A model generated the notes under the pieces. It was not told where the DNA came from. It did not search any database and worked only from the letters and a program-made list of their open reading frames with translations. DNA of 64,000 nt from an uncultured Paracoccaceae bacterium (GTDB taxonomy: Bacteria > Pseudomonadota > Alphaproteobacteria > Rhodobacterales > Rhodobacteraceae). The position numbers and the translations under genes are program-made. The stretch is taken from positions 124,001-188,000 of the forward strand of contig CAKZOU010000069.1 of the NCBI GenBank assembly GCA_937138255.1. Direction: 5' to 3'. Shown in pieces: positions 43,687-52,857 of this stretch. The first letter of the stretch is position 1, and the number at the start of each line of letters is the position of its first letter.

Positions 43687-46422
43687 CTATGACTTTGCTG
43701 CCGCTTTTCCAGCGGTCAGCTTGTTCAGTGCTTCTTGAGTAAAGACCCGCAGGCCAAGCTCGGCGCGGTATCCGTGAATTTCATTGACGTCGAGCGCCCG
43801 CATGAAGGCGAGGATCTCGCGGCTGACCACCTGCCCCGGCACGAGGATCGGAAAGCCCGGCGGATAGGGGATGATGAACGAGGCCGAGACCACATCCTGC
43901 CCTGAATCCATCGCCTCCTTGATCGAGCCGTTGAGCTCGAGATAGTCGCAGTTGTTCTCGTCGTAGCTGAGGAAGAAGGCCGTGCGCATATCGCCCTCAC
44001 CGGTTTCGGCGTCAGCACAGAAGGCATCGTGAAAACGGCTGAAATCCGGCAGTGGCGGCAGGTCTTTCATCAGGTTGTTGACCCGGCGCTCGAAGGCCAG
44101 ACGCTCCATTTTGGAGGCATCGTCGAGAAGGTCATCAAGGTCTTTGGCGATCTCGACCAAGACCTCGATCAGATAGGCGACCGACGAGCGCGTCGTGCCG
44201 ATGTTGGTCATGAACAGCACGGTGTTGCGCGAGGTCTTGTTGATCTGGATCCCGTATTTGTCCATCAAGACCTTGGTCTTGAACGTGTCGCCGTCCCAGC
44301 CGGTGCCGCCCACGGCCAGCGTGATGCGCGTGGCGTCAAGTACGAATTCGTCCTTCTCCCAGCAGTTCCAGATATCGGTCCACCCCTGCTCGGGGTCGTA
44401 GTAGGACTCTACGCCGCTTTCGCGGAACTGCTCGGGGATCATGTCGCCCGCAGCCAGAACCTTGAAATACTTGCTGATAAGCGGATGGGTCGACACTGCC
44501 CGCCGGATCGACATCGCCGCCTCGACCTGACGCTGGACGAACTCATAGCCCTCCAGCTCGACCTGCCTGCGCCCCACGTCGAGCGAGGCGATGATCTGAT
44601 AGTTGGGGCTGGTCGAGGTGTGGGTCATATAGGCTTCGTGGAAGCTCTGCTCGACCTCGCCTTTGAAATCCTGATCATTGACATGGATCATCGAGCCCTG
44701 CCGGAGCGAGGTCAGGGTCTTGTGGGTCGATTGCGTTGCATAGACCCTGACCCGTGCATTTGGGGGCGGAATGAGGCGGGTCTTGACGAGGGTGGCTTCG
44801 TCCGCGCCCTCAAGCTCCGCCATTTGCGCCGCATAGGCCCTAGCGTGCTGCTCCGAGCGGAACTTTTCGCGCAGATTGTTGGCGGCGTTCATCGCCGTCC
44901 GCTGGCGGTAGGTCGGGCCAAAGCGGGCAAAGGCGAACCAGGCCTCGTCCCACAGGAAGATCAGATCGGGCTTGATGGCGAGGCATTCCTCCATCACCCG
45001 TTCGACATTGTAGACGATGCCGTCAAAGGTGCAGTTGGTGAGAAGAAGCATCCGCACGCGATCAAGCTTGCCCGCGGCCTTGAGTTGCAAGAGCTTGTGC
45101 TTGACCTCCGAGATCGGCACCGCGCCATACATCGAATAGTCGTTGAGCGGATAGCTATCGAGATAGCAGACCTCGGCCCCCGACAAGACCATCCCGTAGT
45201 GGTGCGACTTGTGGCAATCGCGGTCGACCAGAACGATATCGCCGGGCCTGACCAACGCCTGCACGACGATCTTGTTGCAGGTCGAGGTGCCGTTGGTGGC
45301 AAAGAAGGTGTGCCGCGCGCCGAAGGCCCGGGCGGCCAGCTCTTGCGCCTGTTTGATCGGGCCGGTGGGCTCCAGAAGGCTGTCGAGGCCGCCCGAAGTG
45401 GCCGAGGTTTCGGCCATGAAGATATTCGGGCCGTAGAAAGCCCCCATGTCCTGGATCCAGTGCGACCGCGAGATTGATTTGCCGCGGCTGATCGGCATGG
45501 CATGGAACACGCCGGTCGGTTGTTTGGAGTATTCCTTGAGGGCCGTGAAAAACGGTGTCTTGAAGCGCGCCTGCACACCCCGAAGGATGTTGAGGTGCAA
45601 CTCCATGAAATCTTCCTGATTATAAAAGACCCGACGGCAAATCCCGAGATCGAGGCCGGCAATTTCCTCGACCGAGCGATCCGTCACCAGATAGGCGTCA
45701 AGCTCGGGCCGCACCTTGGCGACGAGGCGGCAAAGTTCGGGGCCCCAGTTTTCAGGAGCAAGGCCATCCAACTCTTCGATTCCACCTGCGCGGTCGAGGT
45801 ATCTGGTCAGGATCGACAGTTCGACCTGGCTCTCCATCTTGAGACCGGGGCGCACGACAATGGCTTGGATATTGTGGTTGAACAAGACGCCGATCAGCGC
45901 GTCCTGAAGGCTTGGAACGACGACGGGCTCATAGATGAAGGCGTCCTCGGGTCGCCGCATCGAGGCGATGTTGGATTTGACCCACCGCTCCTGATGCTCG
46001 TTCAGATCATCGACGATCATCACCTCGAAATAGGGCTTGGTCAGGGCGCGCGCGTCGGGCGACAGGAGCGCCTCGTCGTCATGCTCTTCGGAATCGACGA
46101 TATCACGGTCCAGAGGGATGTGCCGCCGCCGATAGGCACCGGTGGTCAGCGCGCGCGCGATCCGCTGGACCGAGAAGGCCATGTCGTCGAACTTGCCGTG
46201 CTCGAACATACGGCGGAGGTGGTCGAAGGCCGACATTCCGGGGAAGGCCCAATAGGCCTCGATGAGAGAGAGTTGACCAAGGAGCTTCTCGATCCGCTCA
46301 TGCGCACCCTTGGCGCCACGGCCATTGGGGTGTTTCGAGAGCTGCTCGATCTGTGCCCGCAGTTCACCCCAGCGATCCGCACGCAGCTGGACCGCTGAAT
46401 AATAGTCACCCATCGACTGCAT
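43687..46422 (-). CDS. Orn/Lys/Arg decarboxylase homologue, extended (911 aa)
   Basis: Fold type I PLP decarboxylase of the bacterial ornithine/lysine/arginine group. The PLP lysine is K568 in YATQSTHKTLTSLRQ; the PLP-binding aspartate is in LIFLWDEAWFAFARFGP (about 492), and an N-terminal receiver-like wing domain contains VRPGLKMESQ. CadA, SpeF and AdiA are about 710-760 residues; this protein has a longer N-terminus (about 1-130) and a roughly 45-residue charged insert (about 515-560) before the catalytic lysine. It should make a diamine or related amine, but the substrate cannot be told from sequence. It is 77 nt after the hydrolase gene and 11 nt before the ATP-grasp gene. A second ATG 9 nt downstream is possible. 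Confidence 0.85.
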   Translation of the reverse strand: MQSMGDYYSAVQLRADRWGELRAQIEQLSKHPNGRGAKGAHERIEKLLGQLSLIEAYWAFPGMSAFDHLRRMFEHGKFDDMAFSVQRIARALTTGAYRRRHIPLDRDIVDSEEHDDEALLSPDARALTKPYFEVMIVDDLNEHQERWVKSNIASMRRPEDAFIYEPVVVPSLQDALIGVLFNHNIQAIVVRPGLKMESQVELSILTRYLDRAGGIEELDGLAPENWGPELCRLVAKVRPELDAYLVTDRSVEEIAGLDLGICRRVFYNQEDFMELHLNILRGVQARFKTPFFTALKEYSKQPTGVFHAMPISRGKSISRSHWIQDMGAFYGPNIFMAETSATSGGLDSLLEPTGPIKQAQELAARAFGARHTFFATNGTSTCNKIVVQALVRPGDIVLVDRDCHKSHHYGMVLSGAEVCYLDSYPLNDYSMYGAVPISEVKHKLLQLKAAGKLDRVRMLLLTNCTFDGIVYNVERVMEECLAIKPDLIFLWDEAWFAFARFGPTYRQRTAMNAANNLREKFRSEQHARAYAAQMAELEGADEATLVKTRLIPPPNARVRVYATQSTHKTLTSLRQGSMIHVNDQDFKGEVEQSFHEAYMTHTSTSPNYQIIASLDVGRRQVELEGYEFVQRQVEAAMSIRRAVSTHPLISKYFKVLAAGDMIPEQFRESGVESYYDPEQGWTDIWNCWEKDEFVLDATRITLAVGGTGWDGDTFKTKVLMDKYGIQINKTSRNTVLFMTNIGTTRSSVAYLIEVLVEIAKDLDDLLDDASKMERLAFERRVNNLMKDLPPLPDFSRFHDAFCADAETGEGDMRTAFFLSYDENNCDYLELNGSIKEAMDSGQDVVSASFIIPYPPGFPILVPGQVVSREILAFMRALDVNEIHGYRAELGLRVFTQEALNKLTAGKAAAKS

Positions 46423-46469
46423 CGTTCCGTCTTCTCCCGTTTTGGGGAGGACAGGCGGTCTCGATTGCC

Positions 46470-46484
46470 GGGCCTGCGAGGCCC
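46470..46484 (-). terminator. Small hairpin between hydrolase and decarboxylase genes
   Basis: GGGCCT and AGGCCC form a 6-bp stem with a 3-nt loop in the 77-nt gap, without a T-run. It may modulate read-through into the decarboxylase gene. Confidence 0.35.
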
Positions 46485-46499
46485 TGCGTCCTAGCCCGA

Positions 46500-47465
46500 C
46501 TAGTTCCTCTCCCTTATCGACGGCGACTTGCCAAGAATGTCGCCGGGTGCCCTTTTGGGCATGCTTTCGAATGCAAAATCGCGAACATCTACGCCAAGGC
46601 CGGCCCGCGTGCCCTGAGTGGGCATTGCCAAGGGGCCAAGACTGCCAAGATAGGCATCCGCACCGCTTGTCCGGTCGTAGACCGTGAACTCGGCCGACCG
46701 GTCGCGGAAGCTCTTGAGAACCTGACCAAGCCCCTTGATACCCGTTTCGCGCTGGCGGCGCACCATGTCGAGATCAACCTCGATGGGGAACATGTCCTCC
46801 TGCCCCGCCGCCTGATGCAGAACCGTGGCCGCCGGGTCGATCACGCAAGACCGGCCGTTGCCGCCGGCGCCGAGGCCGTTGACGTCAAAGACATAGCACT
46901 GGAATTGCGCGGCGGTCGCACGGGCGATGGCCAGCTCGGCGTCGCGGTCGGTCGTCCCGGTAAGGACGGGGTGCAAAAGAACTTCCACACCCGCGCTCGT
47001 CAGCTGGCGCGTGGTTTCGGGGAACCAGATATCGTAACAGATCGAAAGGCCGAACCGTCCAACCTCGGGCACGTCGAAGATGCAAAACTCGGTCCCCGCC
47101 TCGACATCGGCCTCGTAGGGCCGGAACGGAAACATCTTGCGATAGGTCGAGACGATGCTGCCATCGGGGGCGATCACGACCGAGGTGTTGAACACCCGGC
47201 CATCGGCTGTTTTCTCAAACATCGAGCCGGGGATCAGCCAGACATTATGCCGGCGGGCCGCGGCCTGAAACTGGGCGACGTGCTCGTTGTCGAGCGGCAG
47301 GGCAAAGCGGTGCAAAGGCCCAAGCGGCGCGAGCTCGCTGAACAGAACCATCTGGGTCCACGGGAAGCGGGCCATGAGGATATCGAGCCGATGCAGCATC
47401 CCTTCGGTATTGGGCTGAAGGGCGTTTACATACATCTGGATGCCGGCGATGGCGAAAGGCGTCAT
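46500..47465 (-). CDS. Carbon-nitrogen hydrolase (nitrilase superfamily)
   Basis: 321 residues. The Glu-Lys-Cys triad is visible: E44 (LFSELAP), K110 (TYRKMFPF) and C143 (SICYDIWFPE). C-terminal extension of about 70 residues past the core. Nitrilase-superfamily enzymes hydrolyse or condense C-N bonds, mostly amides and N-carbamoyl compounds; relatives act on N-carbamoylputrescine or omega-amides. First gene of the operon with the decarboxylase, ATP-grasp ligase and C45 acyltransferase. The ATG at 47465 was chosen since the beta-sandwich start (FAIAGIQM) follows it; the purine-rich AGAGAACGAGACC upstream can serve as a ribosome binding site. Substrate unknown. Confidence 0.85.
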   Translation of the reverse strand: MTPFAIAGIQMYVNALQPNTEGMLHRLDILMARFPWTQMVLFSELAPLGPLHRFALPLDNEHVAQFQAAARRHNVWLIPGSMFEKTADGRVFNTSVVIAPDGSIVSTYRKMFPFRPYEADVEAGTEFCIFDVPEVGRFGLSICYDIWFPETTRQLTSAGVEVLLHPVLTGTTDRDAELAIARATAAQFQCYVFDVNGLGAGGNGRSCVIDPAATVLHQAAGQEDMFPIEVDLDMVRRQRETGIKGLGQVLKSFRDRSAEFTVYDRTSGADAYLGSLGPLAMPTQGTRAGLGVDVRDFAFESMPKRAPGDILGKSPSIRERN

Positions 47466-47858
47466 GGTCTCGTTCTCTTTTCTCTCCAGACCCTGATTTC
47501 CACCAAAAGCACGGCTGTCACCGGGTCCAATGTCGCGGCTGCTTGGACCGACACGCGCGTTCCGGAAGCGGGTTCCGGACTTTCCCGAAGCTCTGCCTTG
47601 CAGGCATTGATCCCGTTCGCGACTGCCGACCAAAAGGCCGCCTTCTCTTTATTGAACACCAGCGCCCCAACAGAGAAAACCCCGAAACCACCTGCAACAC
47701 ATTTCTCCGGCAATTTCGGAACAAAAGCCCGCAAATTGCCTGATATACAGGCGCATCAGATGCCATAACCGAAGGGATCAAAGCTCGCAGCCGCCGATCA
47801 GAGACAGCGCAAGAGATTTCCAAGAAAGGCTCGGCAATAGACCCCTGGGTCCAGCCTC
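47466..47858. other. 393-bp intergenic region upstream of the hydrolase operon
   Basis: No protein-coding frame here has a convincing start signal or family resemblance. It presumably contains the promoter of the four-gene operon and the end of the xyl transcript. I see no strong terminator; a weak CCTG-N5-CAGG inverted repeat lies near 47730. Confidence 0.5.
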
Positions 47859-49160
47859 TCAAAGATACCGGTTCACCAGATTTTCCAGCCGCTCTTGCCG
47901 GCCCGAGCGGGGCTCGGGACTGATGTCTTTATCGAGAACCTTCTTTGTGATGCTCTCAAGATCGCTGTTCAGAAGTGCCTTGCCCTCGGCGCTCTCCCAT
48001 CCGGCATAGCGCGCATCTCTCGCGGCTTCGAGCTTGCCATCCTCAAGCATTTTCGCCGCCGCCTTGAGGCCGCGTGCGCAGGCGTCCATGCCGCCTACAT
48101 GGGCGAGGATCAGGTCTTCGGCATCGAGGCTCTGGCGACGCAGTTTGGCGTCAAAGTTGGTGCCGCCGGTGGTGAAGCCGCCCGCGCGCAAGACCTCGTA
48201 GAAGGCCAGTGCCATCTCGGGGACGTTATTGGGGAACTGGTCAGTATCCCAGCCCGATTGGTAATCGTTGCGGTTGATGTCGATCGAGCCGAAGATGCCC
48301 AGCTCGCGTGCCATGGCCAGTTCGTGCTCGAAGGAATGGCCCGCAAGGATCGCGTGGCCCTGCTCGATATTGACCTTCACCTCGTTCTCGAGGCCAAAGT
48401 CCTTGAGGAAGCCATAGACCGTCGCCACGTCGAAATCATACTGGTGCTTGGTCGGCTCCTGCGGCTTGGGCTCGATCAGGATCGTGCCTTTGAAGCCGGT
48501 CTTGTATTTGTAGTCGACGACCATCTGCAGCATCCGCCCCGCCTGCGCCCGCTCGCGGCCGAGATCGGTGTTGAGGAGCGTCTCATAGCCCTCGCGCCCG
48601 CCCCAAAGGACATAGTTCTGGCCGCCCAGCTGGCGGGTGGAATCCATGCAGGCTTTGATCGTGGCTGCCGAATAGGCAAAGACCTCGGGATCGGGGTTGG
48701 TCGCGGCGCCCGCCATGAAGCGGCGGTGCGAGAAGAGGTTGGCCGTGCCCCACAAAAGCTTGGTCTTGCGGCCCTCCATCTTGGCCGCGAAATAGTCGGT
48801 GATCTCCTGCAGGCGGGCGGTGTTCTCGGCGTAGCTTGCCCCTTCGGGGCGCACGTCGGCATCGTGGAAGCAGAAGAAGGGCGCGCCGATAATGTCGAAC
48901 ATCTTGAAGGCGACATCGGCCTTGAGCTTGGCGAGGTCCATCGTCTCGCCGAACCACGGGCGATCGAAGGTCTGGCCGCCGAAAGGATCGCCGCCCGGCC
49001 AGGCGAAGCTGTGCCAATAGGCGATGGCAAAGCGCAGGTGATCTTCCATACGCTTGCCGAGGATCACTTCGTCGGGGTTGTAGTGGCGAAAGGCAAACTC
49101 GTTGTCGCTCTCGGGGCCTTCATAGGCGATCGCGGGGATCGAGGCGAAGAAGTCGGTCAT
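47859..49160 (-). CDS. xylA: D-xylose isomerase
   Basis: 433 residues, class II length. Catalytic H99 and D102 occur in [12 protein letters not shown]; metal-ligand blocks are [21 protein letters not shown] and [15 protein letters not shown], then [20 protein letters not shown]. Isomerises D-xylose to D-xylulose in the cytosol. Last of xylFHGBA, 11 nt after xylB. Followed by a 393-bp non-coding stretch. Confidence 0.97.
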   Translation of the reverse strand: MTDFFASIPAIAYEGPESDNEFAFRHYNPDEVILGKRMEDHLRFAIAYWHSFAWPGGDPFGGQTFDRPWFGETMDLAKLKADVAFKMFDIIGAPFFCFHDADVRPEGASYAENTARLQEITDYFAAKMEGRKTKLLWGTANLFSHRRFMAGAATNPDPEVFAYSAATIKACMDSTRQLGGQNYVLWGGREGYETLLNTDLGRERAQAGRMLQMVVDYKYKTGFKGTILIEPKPQEPTKHQYDFDVATVYGFLKDFGLENEVKVNIEQGHAILAGHSFEHELAMARELGIFGSIDINRNDYQSGWDTDQFPNNVPEMALAFYEVLRAGGFTTGGTNFDAKLRRQSLDAEDLILAHVGGMDACARGLKAAAKMLEDGKLEAARDARYAGWESAEGKALLNSDLESITKKVLDKDISPEPRSGRQERLENLVNRYL

Positions 49161-49171
49161 GGGTGGTCCTT

Positions 49172-50611
49172 TCAGGTCAGGCCCTTCAGGGCCGAATAGG
49201 CTGCGCTATAACGGGCGTGGGCCTCGGCGAATGCGCTGGCGAGCGTGGTGTCCGGTTCGATCGTCTTGGCGATCCGGGGGGCGGTCGCAATTTCGGCCCC
49301 TGCCCCGGATGCGGCCATCATCGCCAGACGGGCCGCGCCGAAGGCCCCGCCGAAATCGCCGGCCACCGGCACCGAGATCGGCAGGCCCAGCGAAGTGGCG
49401 ATGGCCTTGAGCCAATAATCCGAGCGCGAGCCGCCGCCGACGGCGATGAGGCTCTCGATCCTTGTGCCCGTGCCGGTCAGCGCGTCATAGCTGTCGCGCA
49501 CCGCGTGGGTGACGCCCTCGAGCACCGCCCGCACCATGGCGGCGCGACCGGTGGCGTGATCGAGATGCAGGAATGAGGCGCGGATCGCGGCATCGTTGTG
49601 CGGGGTCCGCTCGCCGCCGAGATAGGGCAGGAACAATGCCTTGCCCGGCGCCTGCAAGGCCCCGAGCGATCCGCTCAGCGCGGCGGCATCCTCGCCAAGA
49701 TTGGCGGCAAACCAGTTGAGCGCGTCGGCGGCGGAAAGGATCACACCCATCTGATGCCAGGTATCCGGCAGGGCATGGCAGAAGCTGTGCACCGCCGAAG
49801 CGGCATCGGGCTGATATGTGTCGGAAGCGGCAAACAGAACGCCCGAGGTGCCGAGGCTGACGAAAGCCTGCCCTGCCTTCACCACGCCGACGCCGACCGC
49901 ACTTGCCGCGTTGTCGCCACCGCCGCCCGCGACAGGGATACCTGCACGAATGCCGAAACGGGAAGCCAGATCGCCACGCAGGCCGCCCGACACTTCCGAG
50001 CCTTCGACCAGCCGGGGCATCTGTGCCCGCGTCAGGCCCGTTGCGGCCAGAAGGTCATCCGACCAATCGCGCGCGCCGGTGTCGAGCCACGACGTGCCTG
50101 CGGCGTCCGACATCTCGGCCACATGCTCGCCCGTCAGCCACAGGCGGAGGTAGTCTTTCGGCAGGAGAACCTTGGCGACCTTGCCGAAAAGCTCCGGCTC
50201 GTGACGTGCACACCAGACAAGCTTGGGCGCGGTAAAGCCGGGGAAGACGATATTGCCGGTGATCGCGCGAAAACGTGGGTCGGCATCAAGCTCGGCCGCC
50301 TCTTTGGCCGAGCGCGTGTCGTTCCAGAGGATCGAGGGGCGCAAGACATTGTCGGAGGCATCGAGCAGCGTCGCCCCATGCATCTGGCCTGAAAGGCCGA
50401 TTGCTTCGATTCCCTTTAGGTCGATTTTGGCGCCCAGCGCCGTCAAAACCGTTTCGCAGGCCGCGATCCAATCGGCGGGATCCTGTTCGGACCAGCCGCT
50501 GTGGTGCCGCGCCACGGAAAGCGGCGCGGTCGCCTCGGCGAGGATCGTTTGATCCGGGGCCACCACCGCGCCTTTGAGGCCGGAGGTGCCCAGATCAAGG
50601 CCGAGATACAT
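49172..50611 (-). CDS. xylB: Xylulokinase
   Basis: 479 residues, FGGY kinase. N-terminal phosphate loop [16 protein letters not shown]; substrate residues in [13 protein letters not shown]; and [11 protein letters not shown] plus [22 protein letters not shown] as the ATP-binding half. Phosphorylates xylulose to xylulose 5-phosphate for the pentose phosphate pathway. It shares one base with the xylG stop (TGATG). Confidence 0.96.
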   Translation of the reverse strand: MYLGLDLGTSGLKGAVVAPDQTILAEATAPLSVARHHSGWSEQDPADWIAACETVLTALGAKIDLKGIEAIGLSGQMHGATLLDASDNVLRPSILWNDTRSAKEAAELDADPRFRAITGNIVFPGFTAPKLVWCARHEPELFGKVAKVLLPKDYLRLWLTGEHVAEMSDAAGTSWLDTGARDWSDDLLAATGLTRAQMPRLVEGSEVSGGLRGDLASRFGIRAGIPVAGGGGDNAASAVGVGVVKAGQAFVSLGTSGVLFAASDTYQPDAASAVHSFCHALPDTWHQMGVILSAADALNWFAANLGEDAAALSGSLGALQAPGKALFLPYLGGERTPHNDAAIRASFLHLDHATGRAAMVRAVLEGVTHAVRDSYDALTGTGTRIESLIAVGGGSRSDYWLKAIATSLGLPISVPVAGDFGGAFGAARLAMMAASGAGAEIATAPRIAKTIEPDTTLASAFAEAHARYSAAYSALKGLT

Positions 50612-51378
50612 CAGGCGGCCTCGCGCTTGGGGTTCTTTCCGAGAATGATCATCGAAAGGATATCGTCTTCGGTCACATCCTCGACCCGCTCTGTGCCGAC
50701 AAGCTGGCCGTTCTTCATGACCGAAACCCGATCGCAGAGTTCCATCATCTCGCGCGTGTCGTGGCTGATGAGGAAGATGCCGAGGCCTTGCGCCTTCAAC
50801 TCCTTGATAAGGTCCGCAACCATCGCCGTCTCATGCACACCCAACGCGGCGGTGGGTTCATCCATGATCAGGATGCGCGCGTTGAAATAGACGGCGCGGG
50901 CGATAGCGACCGACTGGCGCTGGCCACCCGAAAGGGCGCTCACCGGCTCTTTCAGTTTCTTGAAGTTGGGGTTGAGGCGGGCCATGATCTTGCGCGTCTC
51001 GGCTTCCATCCGCGCATCATCGACCGTGCCAAGCCGGCTCACCAGCTCGCGCCCCAGAAAGAGGTTGGAGGCGGCATCAAGGTTATCTGCCAGCGCCAGC
51101 GTCTGATAGATCGTCTCGATGTTATAGTCGCGCGCGTCGCGCGGGCTGTTGATCTCGGCCTTCTCGCCGCTGATCCAGATCTCGCCGCTGTCGGCCTCAT
51201 AGGCGCCGGAGAGGATCTTGATCAGCGTCGATTTGCCTGCGCCGTTGTGGCCGAGAAGGCCGACAACTTCGCCCGGATAAAGATCGAGCGAGACATCGTC
51301 GACCGCCTTTATCCCGCCAAAAGAGATCGAGATGTTGCGCAGATCGACGAGAGGGGTTTTCTGTTCGGAATTGCTCAT
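50611..51378 (-). CDS. xylG: Xylose ABC transporter ATP-binding protein (single domain)
   Basis: 255 residues: one ABC domain with Walker [10 protein letters not shown], signature [14 protein letters not shown], Walker [12 protein letters not shown] and H-loop ISHD. E. coli XylG is a tandem two-domain protein of about 513 residues; this half-size form must work as a homodimer. The ATG at 51378 is preferred over a GTG one codon upstream because AGGAGG is then 5 nt away. Lies 9 nt after xylH. Confidence 0.93.
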   Translation of the reverse strand: MSNSEQKTPLVDLRNISISFGGIKAVDDVSLDLYPGEVVGLLGHNGAGKSTLIKILSGAYEADSGEIWISGEKAEINSPRDARDYNIETIYQTLALADNLDAASNLFLGRELVSRLGTVDDARMEAETRKIMARLNPNFKKLKEPVSALSGGQRQSVAIARAVYFNARILIMDEPTAALGVHETAMVADLIKELKAQGLGIFLISHDTREMMELCDRVSVMKNGQLVGTERVEDVTEDDILSMIILGKNPKREAA

Positions 51379-51387
51379 CACGGCCTC

Positions 51388-52710
51388 CTATTTCGAAGCA
51401 CGGCGGTATTGGTTGTCGAGATAGACCGCGAGGACCAGAACCGATCCCACAACGATCTGCTGCATGGCTGCGTCAAAGCCCACAAGGACCATGCCGGTTT
51501 GCAGCGACTGCATGACGAAGGCGCCAAGGATCGCGCCATAGATCGTGCCCACACCACCGGCGAGGCTGGTGCCGCCGATCACAGCCGCCGCGATGACGTA
51601 AAGCTCGTCAAGCGTGCCCAAGGCGTTGGTGGCCGAGCCGAGGCGGGCCGAAGCGACGACCGAGGAAAGCCCGGTCAGAAGGCCCATCAGTGCAAAGATC
51701 TTTACCGTCATCCAGCGGGTGTTGATGCCCGCCAGTTTGGCGGCCTCGGGATTGCCACCGATGGCGAAAACATAGCGGCCAAAACGGGTCCGGTTCATCA
51801 GAATGGTCATGCCAATGCCGACGCCGAGAAGGATCAGAACCGGTATCGCAAAGCCATGCGAGATGAAGAGGCCGCCTTCGGGGATCTCGATGTTGTTCTC
51901 TGCGGCATAGGCCCGGACGATGCCGCGCGGCCAGTAGTAGGAATTCACCAGAAGCACCGCACCGACGATCACCCCACAGCCAAGCGCCGACAGGAAATAT
52001 TCAGCCCAGACGGGGCGCTGCGGAAAACCAAAGGTTTTGCGTTTGCGGCGCCCCGCAACAATCATGTAGATCACAGTCGCGCAACCGATCAGGCCGACGA
52101 TCCAGCTGCCCATCGCGCCGACCGCGCCATAGGGGCCACCGCCAAGCAGCGCGAAGGTGGCGTCAACCGGCGAGATCGTTTCGCCGCGCGCCACAAGGAA
52201 AGCCGCGCCGCGCCAGACCAGAAGGCCACCCAACGTCACGATGAAGGCAGGGATCGCGAGATAGGCGATCAACCAGCCATGCAGCGCACCGATCACGGTG
52301 CCAACGGCCATCCCGAAGATCACTGTGATAATCCAGATCGCCGGATGACCAAGGCCAAGAAACTGCGGCAGGATATGCACCTGCATCATCCCCATGGCGA
52401 TGGCACAGAAGCCGAGGATCGAACCGACAGAGAGGTCGATATTCCGGGTGACAATCACCAAAACCATGCCCGTTGCCATAATGCCGATCGAGGCCGTCTG
52501 GACCGAAAGGTTCCAGAGGTTGCGGGGGGTCAGGAAAGCACCGAAGCCGGTTTTGAAAAGGCCGAAGAAATGAAAGCCGATCCAGATCATCGCCAGCGCT
52601 GCGACCATGCCAAGAAGCCGGGTATCAAGCTCTGTGGCGTGCAGGAAACGGCTGGCCGCGCTTTCACGACGTTTGGGGCTCTGGCCCGATGAAGAGGGTG
52701 TCTGGGTCAT
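51388..52710 (-). CDS. xylH: Xylose ABC transporter permease
   Basis: 440 residues, about 10-11 transmembrane helices of the RbsC/XylH type (BPD_transp_2), with VIGALHGWLIAYLAIPAFIVTLGG and GGNPEAAKLAGIN blocks. Forms the xylose channel with XylG. It is separated from xylF by a 147-nt gap with a strong hairpin, the usual place for lower permease expression. Confidence 0.94.
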   Translation of the reverse strand: MTQTPSSSGQSPKRRESAASRFLHATELDTRLLGMVAALAMIWIGFHFFGLFKTGFGAFLTPRNLWNLSVQTASIGIMATGMVLVIVTRNIDLSVGSILGFCAIAMGMMQVHILPQFLGLGHPAIWIITVIFGMAVGTVIGALHGWLIAYLAIPAFIVTLGGLLVWRGAAFLVARGETISPVDATFALLGGGPYGAVGAMGSWIVGLIGCATVIYMIVAGRRKRKTFGFPQRPVWAEYFLSALGCGVIVGAVLLVNSYYWPRGIVRAYAAENNIEIPEGGLFISHGFAIPVLILLGVGIGMTILMNRTRFGRYVFAIGGNPEAAKLAGINTRWMTVKIFALMGLLTGLSSVVASARLGSATNALGTLDELYVIAAAVIGGTSLAGGVGTIYGAILGAFVMQSLQTGMVLVGFDAAMQQIVVGSVLVLAVYLDNQYRRASK

Positions 52711-52817
52711 GTGATCATCCAGTTTGTCTGTCGCCGAAAGCCGGCAAGACTCAGGCGCTCCTACCCTAGCACAGGCAAGTCAATCAGCGCCGACGAAAAG
52801 TAATTGGAAAATAGAAT

Positions 52818-52844
52818 GGCGCCGCCCTGAGGGAGGGCGGCGCC
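52818..52844 (-). terminator. Strong hairpin between xylF and xylH
   Basis: GGCGCCGCCCT and AGGGCGGCGCC form a perfect 11-bp stem with a 5-nt loop, 13 nt after the xylF stop; the minus-strand transcript continues ATTCTATTTT. Probably a partial terminator or mRNA-stabilising element raising XylF over XylHG. Confidence 0.65.
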
Positions 52845-52857
52845 GGGAGGTCACTGC

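Noticed and set aside
47518-47862. Possible 114-codon gene between xylA and the hydrolase
   Set aside because: No ribosome binding site and composition unlike the other genes; overlaps the end of xylA.
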